Origin: Amycolatopsis albispora
GTDB lineage: Bacteria > Actinomycetota > Actinomycetes > Mycobacteriales > Pseudonocardiaceae
NCBI RefSeq assembly: GCF_003312875.1
Contig: NZ_CP015163.1
Location: 1,240,001 to 1,304,000, forward strand
Direction: 5' to 3'
Length of the DNA: 64,000 bases
Positions within the stretch are counted from its first letter, which is position 1; each line of letters starts with the position of its first letter. Positions 17,091-25,002 of this stretch are shown piece after piece. The position numbers were made by a program, and so were the translations under genes. The notes beneath the pieces were generated by a model, which did no database searches, was not told the origin of the DNA, and worked only from the letters and a program-made list of their open reading frames with translations.

Positions 17091-17447
17091 TCAGGCGATC
17101 GCGATCAGGACGGCGGTCGCGGCCGAGAGCAGCGCGAGCGCGCCGGGTGGCACGATGTGCGAAACGGCGTCCTTGGCGCGGACGTGGTAGTACACCGCGC
17201 CGATCATCAGCAGGGTGAGGCCGATCGCCGCGGCCAGGCCCAGCGGCATCCAGAACAGGCCGACGATCAGCCCCGCCGCCGCGGCCACCTCGAGCGCGCC
17301 GATGACTCTGCTCGTGGTGGCCGAATAACCGAGCTGCTCGGCCGACTTCTTCATCGCGTCCACGTTCGCCAGCTTCGCCAGGCCGGAGCCCAGGAACACG
17401 CAGGCCAGCAGGATCGAAAGCACCACGACAACGGTCGACACGCCCAC
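17091..17447 (-). CDS. DoxX-family membrane protein
   Basis: 118 residues with four hydrophobic helices; the first carries the DoxX signature LLACVFLGSGLAKLANVDAM. GTG 17447 is the likely start. Family members are inner-membrane proteins sometimes linked to thiol or quinone redox stress, but biochemical function is poorly defined. A GTGATCCGGATCAC palindrome lies about 65 bases upstream and may control it. Confidence 0.85.
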   Translation of the reverse strand: MGVSTVVVVLSILLACVFLGSGLAKLANVDAMKKSAEQLGYSATTSRVIGALEVAAAAGLIVGLFWMPLGLAAAIGLTLLMIGAVYYHVRAKDAVSHIVPPGALALLSAATAVLIAIA

Positions 17448-17511
17448 GCTCCACGGGGAGGGTTGCTTCGGGACGGCACCACCGTAGCGCGGGCCCGCGG
17501 CCGCGGCCAGT

Positions 17512-17527
17512 AGTGATCCGGATCACA
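17512..17527. promoter_or_regulatory. CRP/FNR-like palindrome upstream of doxX
   Basis: AGTGATCCGGATCACA contains the perfect 14-base palindrome GTGATCCGGATCAC. It matches the TGTGA-N6-TCACA consensus of CRP/FNR/GlxR-type regulators at 9 of 10 defined positions. It lies 65 bases before the DoxX start. Confidence 0.5.
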
Positions 17528-17617
17528 GGCGCGAATCGGACCGCGTGGTGACCACCGCCGTGTGCCTGGCGGAGGGGAAACCGGAGGTGGAACCCATGCC
17601 ACGCGGCGGAATCGCCT

Positions 17618-18076
17618 TTGGTGCTGCTGGCCTGCGTGGTCGCCGGGGACCGCGGTGAGCTGCTGCCGGACCTGCACGCGCGGTTCGGCCCGCCCGCGGT
17701 GATGACTGTGCTGGCACACGAACTCGGCCACGCCGTGCAGTTCCGCTGGGCGTGGGGGAGGAGACGCCGACGATCGTCAAGGAGTCGCCTCCCGGTACAC
17801 GCTGTCCGTGCAGCAGGAAGCCGGGCACCTGCTCGAGGGGCCAGCCGGACCGCGTGCCTGACCGGATTCTGGGCGGCCACGCTGACCGCCGGCACCGCAC
17901 TGCGGCTTTCGCCCGGTGACCTGGACGAAGCCGTCGCGGAAATGCTCGCGCCGGACAGCCTCATCGCCGCCGACGCCCGCGGTGCCGCCCTGCCCGCCGG
18001 GTTCGCGCGGGTGGCCGCCTTCCGTGACGGGTTCGCCGCCGCGGAACCGGCGGCCTGCGCCGCGGCCTATCCCTGA
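17618..18076 (+). pseudogene. Broken neutral zinc metallopeptidase
   Basis: The frame carries VMTVLAHELGHAVQF, the HExxH-type zinc site of actinobacterial putative neutral zinc metallopeptidases, and a C-terminal half that fits the same family (ACLTGFWAATLTAGTALRL, then AFRDGF). The middle does not: after about 17757 the expected EETPTIVKES segment is read in a different frame, the adjoining conserved Asp-Cys has become TACL, and about 33 residues of basic nonsense are read instead. The N-terminal signal peptide is also missing; the frame begins at a TTG without a ribosome binding site. Frameshift plus 5' loss best explains it. It ends 10 bases inside the convergent glycerate kinase. Confidence 0.65.
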
Positions 18077-19170
18077 AGGTGGTCGATGGCCAGCCGCGCG
18101 GCCTGATCCCGGAGCAGCCGGGCCGCGTCCGCCATGGACCGGCTCGGGTCCGGTTCGATGTCGGCGAGTGCATACGCCGCACGGAACCCGGCCGCCGACA
18201 ACTGCTCGGCGGAGAGCAGGCAGCGCCCGGCCACCGCGATCACCGGTACGTCCCCTGCTGCCCGCGCCACCCCGGACGGAGCCTTGCCGTGCAACGTCTG
18301 CGTGTCGAGCGAACCCTCGCCGGTGATCACCAGCCGGGCGTCGCGCACCGCGTCGGCGAAGCCCAGCAACTCCAGCACCACCTCGATGCCCGGCCGGGTT
18401 TTGGCGCCCAGCACGGAAAGCGCGGCGAAACCGACCCCGCCCGCGGCTCCGGCGCCGGGTGCTTCGGCGTGCTCGGCACCGACGACGGAGGCCCACCGAG
18501 TCAGCGCGCGGTCCAGGAGTTCGACCTGCTCGGCCGTCGCGCCCTTCTGCGGCCCGTAAACCGCGGCCGCGCCACGGGCACCGAGCAGCGGGTTGTCCAC
18601 GTCGGTGGCCAGCTCGAATTCCACTTCGGACAATCGTGGGTCCAAACCGGACAGATCGAGCCGGTCCAGGTCCACCAGCGCGGCCCCGCCGGGTGGCAGT
18701 TCCTCACCGCGGGCGTCGAGCAGGCGGGCCCCCAGCGCGGTCACCAGCCCGGCACCGCCGTCGGTGCACGCGCTGCCGCCGACGCCGAGCACCACCCGGC
18801 GCCGCCCGGACCGCAGCGCCGCCGCGATCAGCTCGCCGGTGCCCGTGCTGGTCGCGGTCAGCGGCAGCGGGGGACCGGGCAACCGGTGCAGCCCGGACGC
18901 CTCGGCCAGCTCGACCACCGCGGTGTCCCCGCGCACGGCCAGCGAAGCGGGCACCGGCTGCCCGGCCGGGCCGGTCACCACCGTGCGCAGGCGGCGGAAC
19001 CCGGCCGACACCACCGCGTCGACCGTGCCGTCCCCGCCGTCGGCGACCGGCAGCTGCCGCACCGGGATCCCCGGTCGCACCCCGGCGATCCCGGCGGCGA
19101 CCGCGGCGGCCACTTCCGCCGCGGTCAGCGAGCCCTTGAATTTGTCCGGCGCGATGAGCACCTCGCTCAT
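18067..19170 (-). CDS. glxK: Glycerate kinase (GlxK/GarK type)
   Basis: 367 residues of the type-1 glycerate kinase fold: APDKFKGSLTAAEVA at the start, PVADGGDGTVDA, GVGGSACTDGGAG, VFG-like VYGPQKGAT and VITGEGSLDTQT. It phosphorylates D-glycerate, delivering carbon from glyoxylate to glycolysis. It is the last gene of the minus-strand purine/glyoxylate run; its ATG overlaps the stop of gcl by 4 bases (ATGA), so translation is probably coupled. Confidence 0.95.
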   Translation of the reverse strand: MSEVLIAPDKFKGSLTAAEVAAAVAAGIAGVRPGIPVRQLPVADGGDGTVDAVVSAGFRRLRTVVTGPAGQPVPASLAVRGDTAVVELAEASGLHRLPGPPLPLTATSTGTGELIAAALRSGRRRVVLGVGGSACTDGGAGLVTALGARLLDARGEELPPGGAALVDLDRLDLSGLDPRLSEVEFELATDVDNPLLGARGAAAVYGPQKGATAEQVELLDRALTRWASVVGAEHAEAPGAGAAGGVGFAALSVLGAKTRPGIEVVLELLGFADAVRDARLVITGEGSLDTQTLHGKAPSGVARAAGDVPVIAVAGRCLLSAEQLSAAGFRAAYALADIEPDPSRSMADAARLLRDQAARLAIDHLQG

Positions 19171-20864
19171 GGCAGCGGCTCGAACTCCTTGACCGCGTCG
19201 ATCGCCGGGCCGTGCGGGGTGTTCGCCTCCCGTTCGATCATGATCTCCACCAGCACCGGGCGCGAGGTGGCGACGGCTTCCTTGCGGGCCCATTCGATGG
19301 TGTCGCGGATGTCGCCGGGCTCGGTCACGCGGCGGCCGGCACAGCCGTAGGCCTCCATCACCTTGACGTTGTCCGTGCCGTACTCGTCGTAGTGGATGTC
19401 CACCTGGTAGTTCATCTGGTACGGGATGGACGCCTGCCGGATCAGCCCGAGGTACTCGTTGTTGATCATGATCAGCACGAACGGCACGTGGTACTGCGCG
19501 GCCACCGCCAGTTCCTCGACCAGGTACTGGAAGCCGTAGTCGCCGACGATGCCGACCACCTCGGCCTCCGGTGCGGCCTTCTTCACCCCGATCGCCGCCG
19601 GGATCTCCCAGCCGAGCGGCCCGGCCTGCCCGCAGATCTGGTACCGGCGCGGCTGGTACGCCTTCTGGTGCTGCCCGCCCCAGATCTGGTAGAGCCCGAT
19701 CGCGGTGACGAAGTAGGTGTTCTCGTCGAAGATCTCGTTGATCTCCTTGTACACCCGCGGCGCCTTGATCGGCGTGGTGTCGAAGTCCTCGCGACGGCCG
19801 AGCGACGCCTTCAGCTCGGCGATGCGCGAGACCCAGCCACCCGCCGGGCGTGCCGCGTCGCGGGCCTTCGCCGTCCGCAGCAGGGCTTGCAGGAACAGCT
19901 TCGCGTCGGAGACCACGCCGAGGTCCGGCGGGAACACCTTGCCCAGCTGCGTCGGCTCGATGTCGACGTGGATGAACTTGCGCTCACCGCGGTAGACCTC
20001 CAGCGTGCCGGTGTGGCGGTCGCCGAAGCGCGCGCCGACCGCGAGCACGGTGTCGGACTCGAGGAAGGACGCGTTGCCGTAGCGCTGCGAGGTCTGCACG
20101 CCGGTGATCCCGGCGAACAGCGGGTGGTCCTCGTCGATCGCGCCCTTGCCCATCAGCGTGACCTGCACCGGCACGTTCAGGTACTCGGCCAGCTCGCGCA
20201 GTTCGGCCGCGGCGTCGGCGATGATCACCCCGCCACCGGCCAGCAGGAGCGGCTTTTCCGCGGCCAGCAACAGGTCCAGCGCCCGCTCCACCCGCGGCTG
20301 GTGCGGGTGCACGGCTTCGACCGGCAACGGCGCGTCGATCGAGGCGTCGTACTCGATCTCCTGCTGCGCGATGTCCACCGGGATGTCGATCAGCACCGGG
20401 CCCGGGCGCCCGGAGCGGGCCACGCGGAAGGCCTCCCGGAAGATCCACGGCGCGGTGGCGGCTTCCTTGATCTGCACCGCCCACTTGGTCACCGGCTTGG
20501 CGATGTCGACGATGTCCACCGCCTGGAAGGCTTCCTGGTGCAGTTTCGACGAAGCCGCCTGGCCGGTGACGCAGATGATCGGGATCGAGTCGGCCATCGC
20601 GGTGTACAGGCCGGTGATCATGTTCGTGCCTGCCGGGCCGGAGGTGCCGATCGCCACGCCGACGCGCCCGTTGGTGCGGGCCCAGCCGTCGGCCATGTGC
20701 GTGGCGCCCTCCTCGTGGCGCACGGTCAGGTGCTCGATGCCGCCGCGGACCTCCATCGCCTTGTACAGCGGGAGGATCGCCGCGCCGGGGCAGCCGAAGG
20801 CGATGTCCACGCCTTCGGACTTGAGCACCTCGACCACCGCTTCCATCGCGGGCATTCTCGCCAT
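19167..20864 (-). CDS. gcl: Glyoxylate carboligase (tartronate-semialdehyde synthase)
   Basis: 565 residues. A full ThDP enzyme that condenses two glyoxylates to tartronate semialdehyde and CO2. It starts RMPAMEAVVEVLKSEGV and has FGCPGAAILPLY, where the usual ThDP Glu51 is replaced by the hydrophobic residue typical of Gcl, plus the FAD-site region and C-terminal GDYGFQYLVEELA...NNEYLGLIRQ. GAGGAGGGAA precedes the ATG. It lies between tartronate semialdehyde reductase (1 base away) and glycerate kinase, the expected pathway order, confirming the call over acetolactate synthase. Confidence 0.97.
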   Translation of the reverse strand: MARMPAMEAVVEVLKSEGVDIAFGCPGAAILPLYKAMEVRGGIEHLTVRHEEGATHMADGWARTNGRVGVAIGTSGPAGTNMITGLYTAMADSIPIICVTGQAASSKLHQEAFQAVDIVDIAKPVTKWAVQIKEAATAPWIFREAFRVARSGRPGPVLIDIPVDIAQQEIEYDASIDAPLPVEAVHPHQPRVERALDLLLAAEKPLLLAGGGVIIADAAAELRELAEYLNVPVQVTLMGKGAIDEDHPLFAGITGVQTSQRYGNASFLESDTVLAVGARFGDRHTGTLEVYRGERKFIHVDIEPTQLGKVFPPDLGVVSDAKLFLQALLRTAKARDAARPAGGWVSRIAELKASLGRREDFDTTPIKAPRVYKEINEIFDENTYFVTAIGLYQIWGGQHQKAYQPRRYQICGQAGPLGWEIPAAIGVKKAAPEAEVVGIVGDYGFQYLVEELAVAAQYHVPFVLIMINNEYLGLIRQASIPYQMNYQVDIHYDEYGTDNVKVMEAYGCAGRRVTEPGDIRDTIEWARKEAVATSRPVLVEIMIEREANTPHGPAIDAVKEFEPLP

Positions 20865-20865
20865 G

Positions 20866-21750
20866 TCAGTTCCCTCCTCGCCCGGACAGCCGCTCGACCA
20901 CGGTGAGCAGCGCGGAATGGTCGGCGTCACCGAGACCCTGCGCGCGGGCCGCCTGCACCAGCGCGGCGACCTGGCTGCCGAACGGCAGCGAGACCTCGGC
21001 CTGCCGCGCGGCGTCGAGCACGATGCCCATGTCCTTGTGGTGCAGGTCGATCCGGAAGCCCGGCTGGAACTGCCGCGCCAGCATGGATTCCCGTTTCAGC
21101 TCCAGGATCCGGCTGGCGGCGAGGCCACCGGCCAGCACGTCCAGCCCGGCGTGAGCGTCCACGCCGGACGCTTCGAGCAGCACGATCGCCTCGGCGACCA
21201 GTGCGTAGGTGCCGCCGACCACCAGCTGGTTGGCGGCCTTGACCACCTGGCCGGCGCCGTTCGGCCCGACCAGCGCGGCCACCTTGCCGACCGCGTCGAA
21301 AACCGGCTTGGCGGCATCGAAATCGGCCTGTGTGCCACCGACCATGATGGACAGCACGGCGTTGACCGCCCCGGCCTCACCACCGGACACCGGCGCGTCG
21401 AGCACGCGGACGTCTTTGGCGGCCCCGGCTTCGGCCACCTTCTGCGAGGTTTCCGGTTTGATCGTGCTGAAGTCGATGAACAGCGTGCCCGGTTTGATCG
21501 TTTCGAACACGCCGCCCTCGCCGAGCACGACGGCTTCGACGTGCGGGTCGGCCGGGAGCATGGTGATCACGATTTCGGCGCCATCGACGGCGTCGGCCAC
21601 CGAACCGGCTGCCTTGCCGCCGTCCTCGGCCAGCCGTGCGACCGCGGCGGCTGCCAGGTCGTAGCCGGTCACGGTGAACCCGGCCCGCACCAGGTTCCTG
21701 GCCATCGGCGCGCCCATGATGCCGAGGCCGATGAATGCGATGTCAGTCAT
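20866..21750 (-). CDS. glxR: 2-hydroxy-3-oxopropionate (tartronate semialdehyde) reductase
   Basis: 294 residues of the beta-hydroxyacid dehydrogenase family: the Rossmann GLGIMGAPMARNL at residue 8, DAPVSGGEAGA substrate loop, and KAANQLVVGG with the catalytic Lys. It reduces tartronate semialdehyde to D-glycerate with NAD(P)H. Its start overlaps the end of hydroxypyruvate isomerase by 8 bases and gcl follows after 1 base. AAGGAA supports the ATG at 21750. Confidence 0.95.
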   Translation of the reverse strand: MTDIAFIGLGIMGAPMARNLVRAGFTVTGYDLAAAAVARLAEDGGKAAGSVADAVDGAEIVITMLPADPHVEAVVLGEGGVFETIKPGTLFIDFSTIKPETSQKVAEAGAAKDVRVLDAPVSGGEAGAVNAVLSIMVGGTQADFDAAKPVFDAVGKVAALVGPNGAGQVVKAANQLVVGGTYALVAEAIVLLEASGVDAHAGLDVLAGGLAASRILELKRESMLARQFQPGFRIDLHHKDMGIVLDAARQAEVSLPFGSQVAALVQAARAQGLGDADHSALLTVVERLSGRGGN

Positions 21751-22567
21751 GGAGTTCCTTCGTCGTCTGGGAAAGCCAGCCGAAGCTTTCGGCACTCGCG
21801 CCGGTCGGCTTGTACTCGAGGCCGACGTGGCCCGAGTAGCCGTTCGCGGCGAGCTTGCCGAGGTAGCCGGCGATGTCGATCGAGCCGGTGCCGGGCTGGT
21901 TGCGGCCGGGGGCGTCGGCGATCTGCACGTGGCCGATCCGGCCGGTGTGCTCGGCGATGACCGCGTCGAGGTCGTCGCCGTTCACGGTCAGGTGGTAGAG
22001 GTCCGCGAGCAGCCGCAGGTTCTCGCGCGGCACGCGGTGGAGCACATCGAGCGCGTCGGCGGCGGTGCGCAGCGGATATCGGGGCGCTCCGCTCACCGGC
22101 TCGACGAGCACCACCGCGCCGATGGCTTCCGCCGCGCGGGCCGCGATCGCCAGGTTCTCGGCGGCCAGTTCGTCCTGCTCGGCCGGGTCGGTGCCGTCGA
22201 TCCGGTTGCCGTACAACGCGTTGAACGCGCGGCAGCCCAGTTCTTCGGCGATGCCGACCGCGATCGGCACGTTCTCGCGGAACTCCCCGGACCGCTGCGG
22301 CCACGAGACCAGCCCGCGGTCCCCGGCGGGCATGTCACCCGCCGCGAAGTTCAGGCCCACCAACTGGACACCCGCGTCGCGCACGGCCCGCACGAATCGG
22401 GTGACTTCGGCGTCGCCGGGGGTGGCGGATTCGAACGGCCACCAGAACTCCACCGCGTCGAAGCCCGCCGCCCTGGCCGCGGCCGGGCGTTCGAGCAGGG
22501 GGAGTTCGGTGAACAGGATGGACAGGTTCACGTCGAGCCGGAGGCCGTCCGGCACGGAGATGGTCAT
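21743..22567 (-). CDS. hyi: Hydroxypyruvate isomerase
   Basis: 274 residues of the xylose-isomerase-like TIM barrel: LDVNLSILFTELPLLER, FDAVEFWWP, the NALYGNRIDG loop, VLVEPVSGAPRYPL and DLYHLTVNGDD with acidic metal ligands, then GLEYKPTG. It interconverts hydroxypyruvate and tartronate semialdehyde. It sits in the gcl-glxR-hyi block as in E. coli, with an ATGA overlap with the preceding gene. Confidence 0.93.
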   Translation of the reverse strand: MTISVPDGLRLDVNLSILFTELPLLERPAAARAAGFDAVEFWWPFESATPGDAEVTRFVRAVRDAGVQLVGLNFAAGDMPAGDRGLVSWPQRSGEFRENVPIAVGIAEELGCRAFNALYGNRIDGTDPAEQDELAAENLAIAARAAEAIGAVVLVEPVSGAPRYPLRTAADALDVLHRVPRENLRLLADLYHLTVNGDDLDAVIAEHTGRIGHVQIADAPGRNQPGTGSIDIAGYLGKLAANGYSGHVGLEYKPTGASAESFGWLSQTTKELHD

Positions 22568-22953
22568 GCTGCCCTTTCCCGGCTGCGGCGGTAGGCCCGC
22601 CAGTCGCCGATCTCGGTGATGTCGCGGAGCTGGACGTGGGAGGTGTACGGGCGGCGCAGCAGCATCGCGAACGCCGAGCTGCCGTCGGCCAGCTCGATGA
22701 CGCCCAGCTCCAGTTCGTGGGGTTCGGACGGCAGCACGTGGTCGCGCAGCGCGTCGAGGCCGATGTCGTAGAGCTCGCCCGCGATCGCCGCGCCGCCGTG
22801 GGAAACCGGGAACAACGCCGGACACTGGTCGCCGACCGAGTAGAACCGGTACTTCGGCGCCGTGGTGGTGGCCGCCACCAGTGGCGCCCCGCCGAGCAGG
22901 TGGTGCAGCGGCTCGCCGCGCATGGCGCCGCCGTTGAGGAACATCAGAGCCAC
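22564..22953 (-). CDS. Stand-alone allophanate-hydrolase C-terminal-like (GGCT-fold) protein
   Basis: 129 residues. FLNGGAMRGEPLHHLLGGAP, YRFYSVGDQCPALFPV, GGAAIAGELYDI and LELGVIELADG resemble the C-terminal domain of allophanate hydrolase (AtzF), which adopts a gamma-glutamylcyclotransferase-like fold and decarboxylates N-carboxycarbamate in that enzyme. No amidase domain is present here. The start is GTG 22953, six bases after a strong AAAGGAGGAC. It lies between the purine permease and hydroxypyruvate isomerase (4-base overlap), so a role in the nitrogen-releasing end of purine breakdown is plausible but unproven. Confidence 0.72.
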   Translation of the reverse strand: MALMFLNGGAMRGEPLHHLLGGAPLVAATTTAPKYRFYSVGDQCPALFPVSHGGAAIAGELYDIGLDALRDHVLPSEPHELELGVIELADGSSAFAMLLRRPYTSHVQLRDITEIGDWRAYRRSRERAA

Positions 22954-22965
22954 AGCCGTCCTCCT

Positions 22966-24411
22966 TTAAAAGAGCGCTTTCACGCCGTTGATGCCGAAGT
23001 AGACGGCGAAGACCAGCGCCAGCAGGGTGAGCAGCCAGCCGGCTTCGCGCCATTTGCCCTTGCAGGTCTTGACCAGCACAAAGGCGATCAGGCCGGCGCC
23101 GACCCCGTTGGTGATCGAGTAGGTGAACGGGATCAGCGCGGCGGTGAGGAACACCGGGATGGTGAAATCCGCTTCGTTCCAGGGAATGTTGCGGACCTGG
23201 GCCATCATCATGCCGCCGATGACCACCAGCGCCGGGGCCGCCGCCTGTGCCGGGACCACCCCGGCCAGCGGGGTGAACAGCAGGGTCAGCGCGAACAGCG
23301 CCCCGGTGACCACGCTCGCCAGCCCGGTCCGCGCGCCCTCACCGACCCCGGCTGCCGACTCCATGAACACCGTGTTCGGCGACGAGCCGGTGACCCCGCC
23401 CGCGACCGCGCCCGCGCCGTCCACCAGCAGGATGCGGCCCATGCCGGGAACCTTGCCGTCCTTGGACAGCCCGGCTTCCTGCGAAACGCTGGTGATGGTG
23501 CCCATCGCGTCGAAGAAACCGGACAGCACCAGCGTGAACAGGAAGATCGTCGCGGTCAGCGCGCCCGCCGAGACAAAGCCGCCGAACAGGTCCACCTCGC
23601 CGAGCAACCCGAAGTCGGGCGCGGCGACGAAGTCCGACGGCAGGGTCGGCTCGGTGCGGCCCCATTCGCCGAGCCCGAACCCGTCGTGCAGCACCACCGC
23701 GGCCACCGTGGCCACGCCGATGCTGATCAGCACCGCGCCGGGCACCTTGCGGGCCACCAGCACCGTCATCAGCAGCAGGCCGAAGCAGAACACCGCGATC
23801 GGCCAGCCGTCGAGATGGCCGTCCACGCCCAGCTGCACCGGCACCGTGGTGCCGGCCGCGTCCGGGACCCGGGTCACGAACCCGGCGCTGACCAGGCCGA
23901 CCAGCGCGATGTAGAGCCCGATGCCGACGGTGATCGCGGTTTTCAGCGCCATCGGGATGGCGTTGAGAATCCGCTCGCGGATGCCGCTGGCCGCCATCAG
24001 CACGATGCACAGGCCCTCCAGCACCACCAGCCCGAAGGCCTGCGCCCAGGTCATCGCCGGGGCCATCTGGAAGGCCACGATGCCGTTGATGCCGAGCCCG
24101 GCGGCCAGCGCCAGCGGCGCGTTGCCGACCAGGCCCATCAGCACGGTCATCACCGCCGCGGACAGCGCGGTGGCGGTGGTCAGCTGGGCGGTGCTCAGCT
24201 TGGTGCCGGTGATGTCCGCCGACGCGCCGAGGATGAGCGGGTTGAGCAGCACGATGTAGGCCATCGCGACGAAGGTGGTGATCCCGCCGCGGACCTCGCG
24301 GGCGATCGTGCTCTGCCTGCCGGAGATCCGGAAGAACCGGTCGAGCGGGGACTTGCGGGGTGGCTCGGATTCGCCTTCGCGAATCCGGTCGCCGGGACGG
24401 GCCAGCGTCAT
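22966..24411 (-). CDS. NCS2-family purine permease, AzgA type
   Basis: 481 residues with about 12-14 hydrophobic helices. The N-terminal cytoplasmic tail leads to REVRGGITTFVAMAYIVLLNP, the AzgA-like signature; AGLGINGIVAF, LFDAMGT-like SGFFDAMGTIT and GSSPNTVFMESAAGVGEGARTG follow. AzgA transporters import hypoxanthine, guanine and adenine by proton symport. It sits directly after guanine deaminase and before the glyoxylate genes, so it likely feeds the pathway. AGAGGA precedes the ATG. Confidence 0.93.
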   Translation of the reverse strand: MTLARPGDRIREGESEPPRKSPLDRFFRISGRQSTIAREVRGGITTFVAMAYIVLLNPLILGASADITGTKLSTAQLTTATALSAAVMTVLMGLVGNAPLALAAGLGINGIVAFQMAPAMTWAQAFGLVVLEGLCIVLMAASGIRERILNAIPMALKTAITVGIGLYIALVGLVSAGFVTRVPDAAGTTVPVQLGVDGHLDGWPIAVFCFGLLLMTVLVARKVPGAVLISIGVATVAAVVLHDGFGLGEWGRTEPTLPSDFVAAPDFGLLGEVDLFGGFVSAGALTATIFLFTLVLSGFFDAMGTITSVSQEAGLSKDGKVPGMGRILLVDGAGAVAGGVTGSSPNTVFMESAAGVGEGARTGLASVVTGALFALTLLFTPLAGVVPAQAAAPALVVIGGMMMAQVRNIPWNEADFTIPVFLTAALIPFTYSITNGVGAGLIAFVLVKTCKGKWREAGWLLTLLALVFAVYFGINGVKALF

Positions 24412-24504
24412 TGGAGGCGTCCTCTCCCTTGCCGGTGGGTCAGCGGGACGTGGTTTTGAGTGGTGCTCCGGTCAGCGTGCTGGGGCCGAGTGGGCCGGGT
24501 CAGC

Positions 24505-24987
24505 TCAGTAGTCGATGCGGTCCGGCTGGTCCAGCCAGGTCGCGAACGGGGTGAAACCGTTCTCGATGGACACCTGGGTCACGGGTACCGCCCAGGTGTG
24601 GCGAGGCGTGGAGAACAGGTCGTAGAAGGCGAGGTCGTCGAAACCGGCCTTCGCCGCGTCGTGCCGGTCGGCCGCGTAGACCACCCGGTCCACGCGTGCC
24701 CACAGCGAAGACGCCAGGCACATCGGGCACGGTTCGCACGAGGACACCAGCACGCAGCCGTCGAGCTTGAAGGTGCCCAGCGCCTGGCAGGCCGCGCGGA
24801 TCGCGACGACCTCGGCGTGCGCGGTCGGGTCGAGGTCCGGGGTGACCCGGTTGACGCCGGTCGCGACGATCTCGCCGTCGCGCACGATCAGCGCGCCGAA
24901 CGGGCCGCCGCCCTCTTTGACGTTCTTCGCGGCCAGGCGCACGCATTCGGTGAGCCAGGCGGATTCGGCCGTTTCGGTGGTGGTCAT
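24505..24987 (-). CDS. guaD: Guanine deaminase (cytidine-deaminase fold)
   Basis: 160 residues. The zinc site is THAEVVAI (HAE) plus SSCEPCPMCLAS (PCxxC), and FGALIVRDGEIVATGVN leads into it; length and the DLFSTPRHTW segment fit bacterial GuaD. It converts guanine to xanthine, the substrate of the xanthine dehydrogenase encoded just upstream (15-base gap). CAGGAGAA precedes the ATG. Confidence 0.93.
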   Translation of the reverse strand: MTTTETAESAWLTECVRLAAKNVKEGGGPFGALIVRDGEIVATGVNRVTPDLDPTAHAEVVAIRAACQALGTFKLDGCVLVSSCEPCPMCLASSLWARVDRVVYAADRHDAAKAGFDDLAFYDLFSTPRHTWAVPVTQVSIENGFTPFATWLDQPDRIDY

Positions 24988-25002
24988 CGAAGTTCTCCTG
25001 CT

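Noticed and set aside
19167..20864. Acetolactate synthase for the ThDP enzyme at 19167
   Set aside because: Operon with glxR, hyi and glxK and the Gcl-specific residue pattern identify glyoxylate carboligase.
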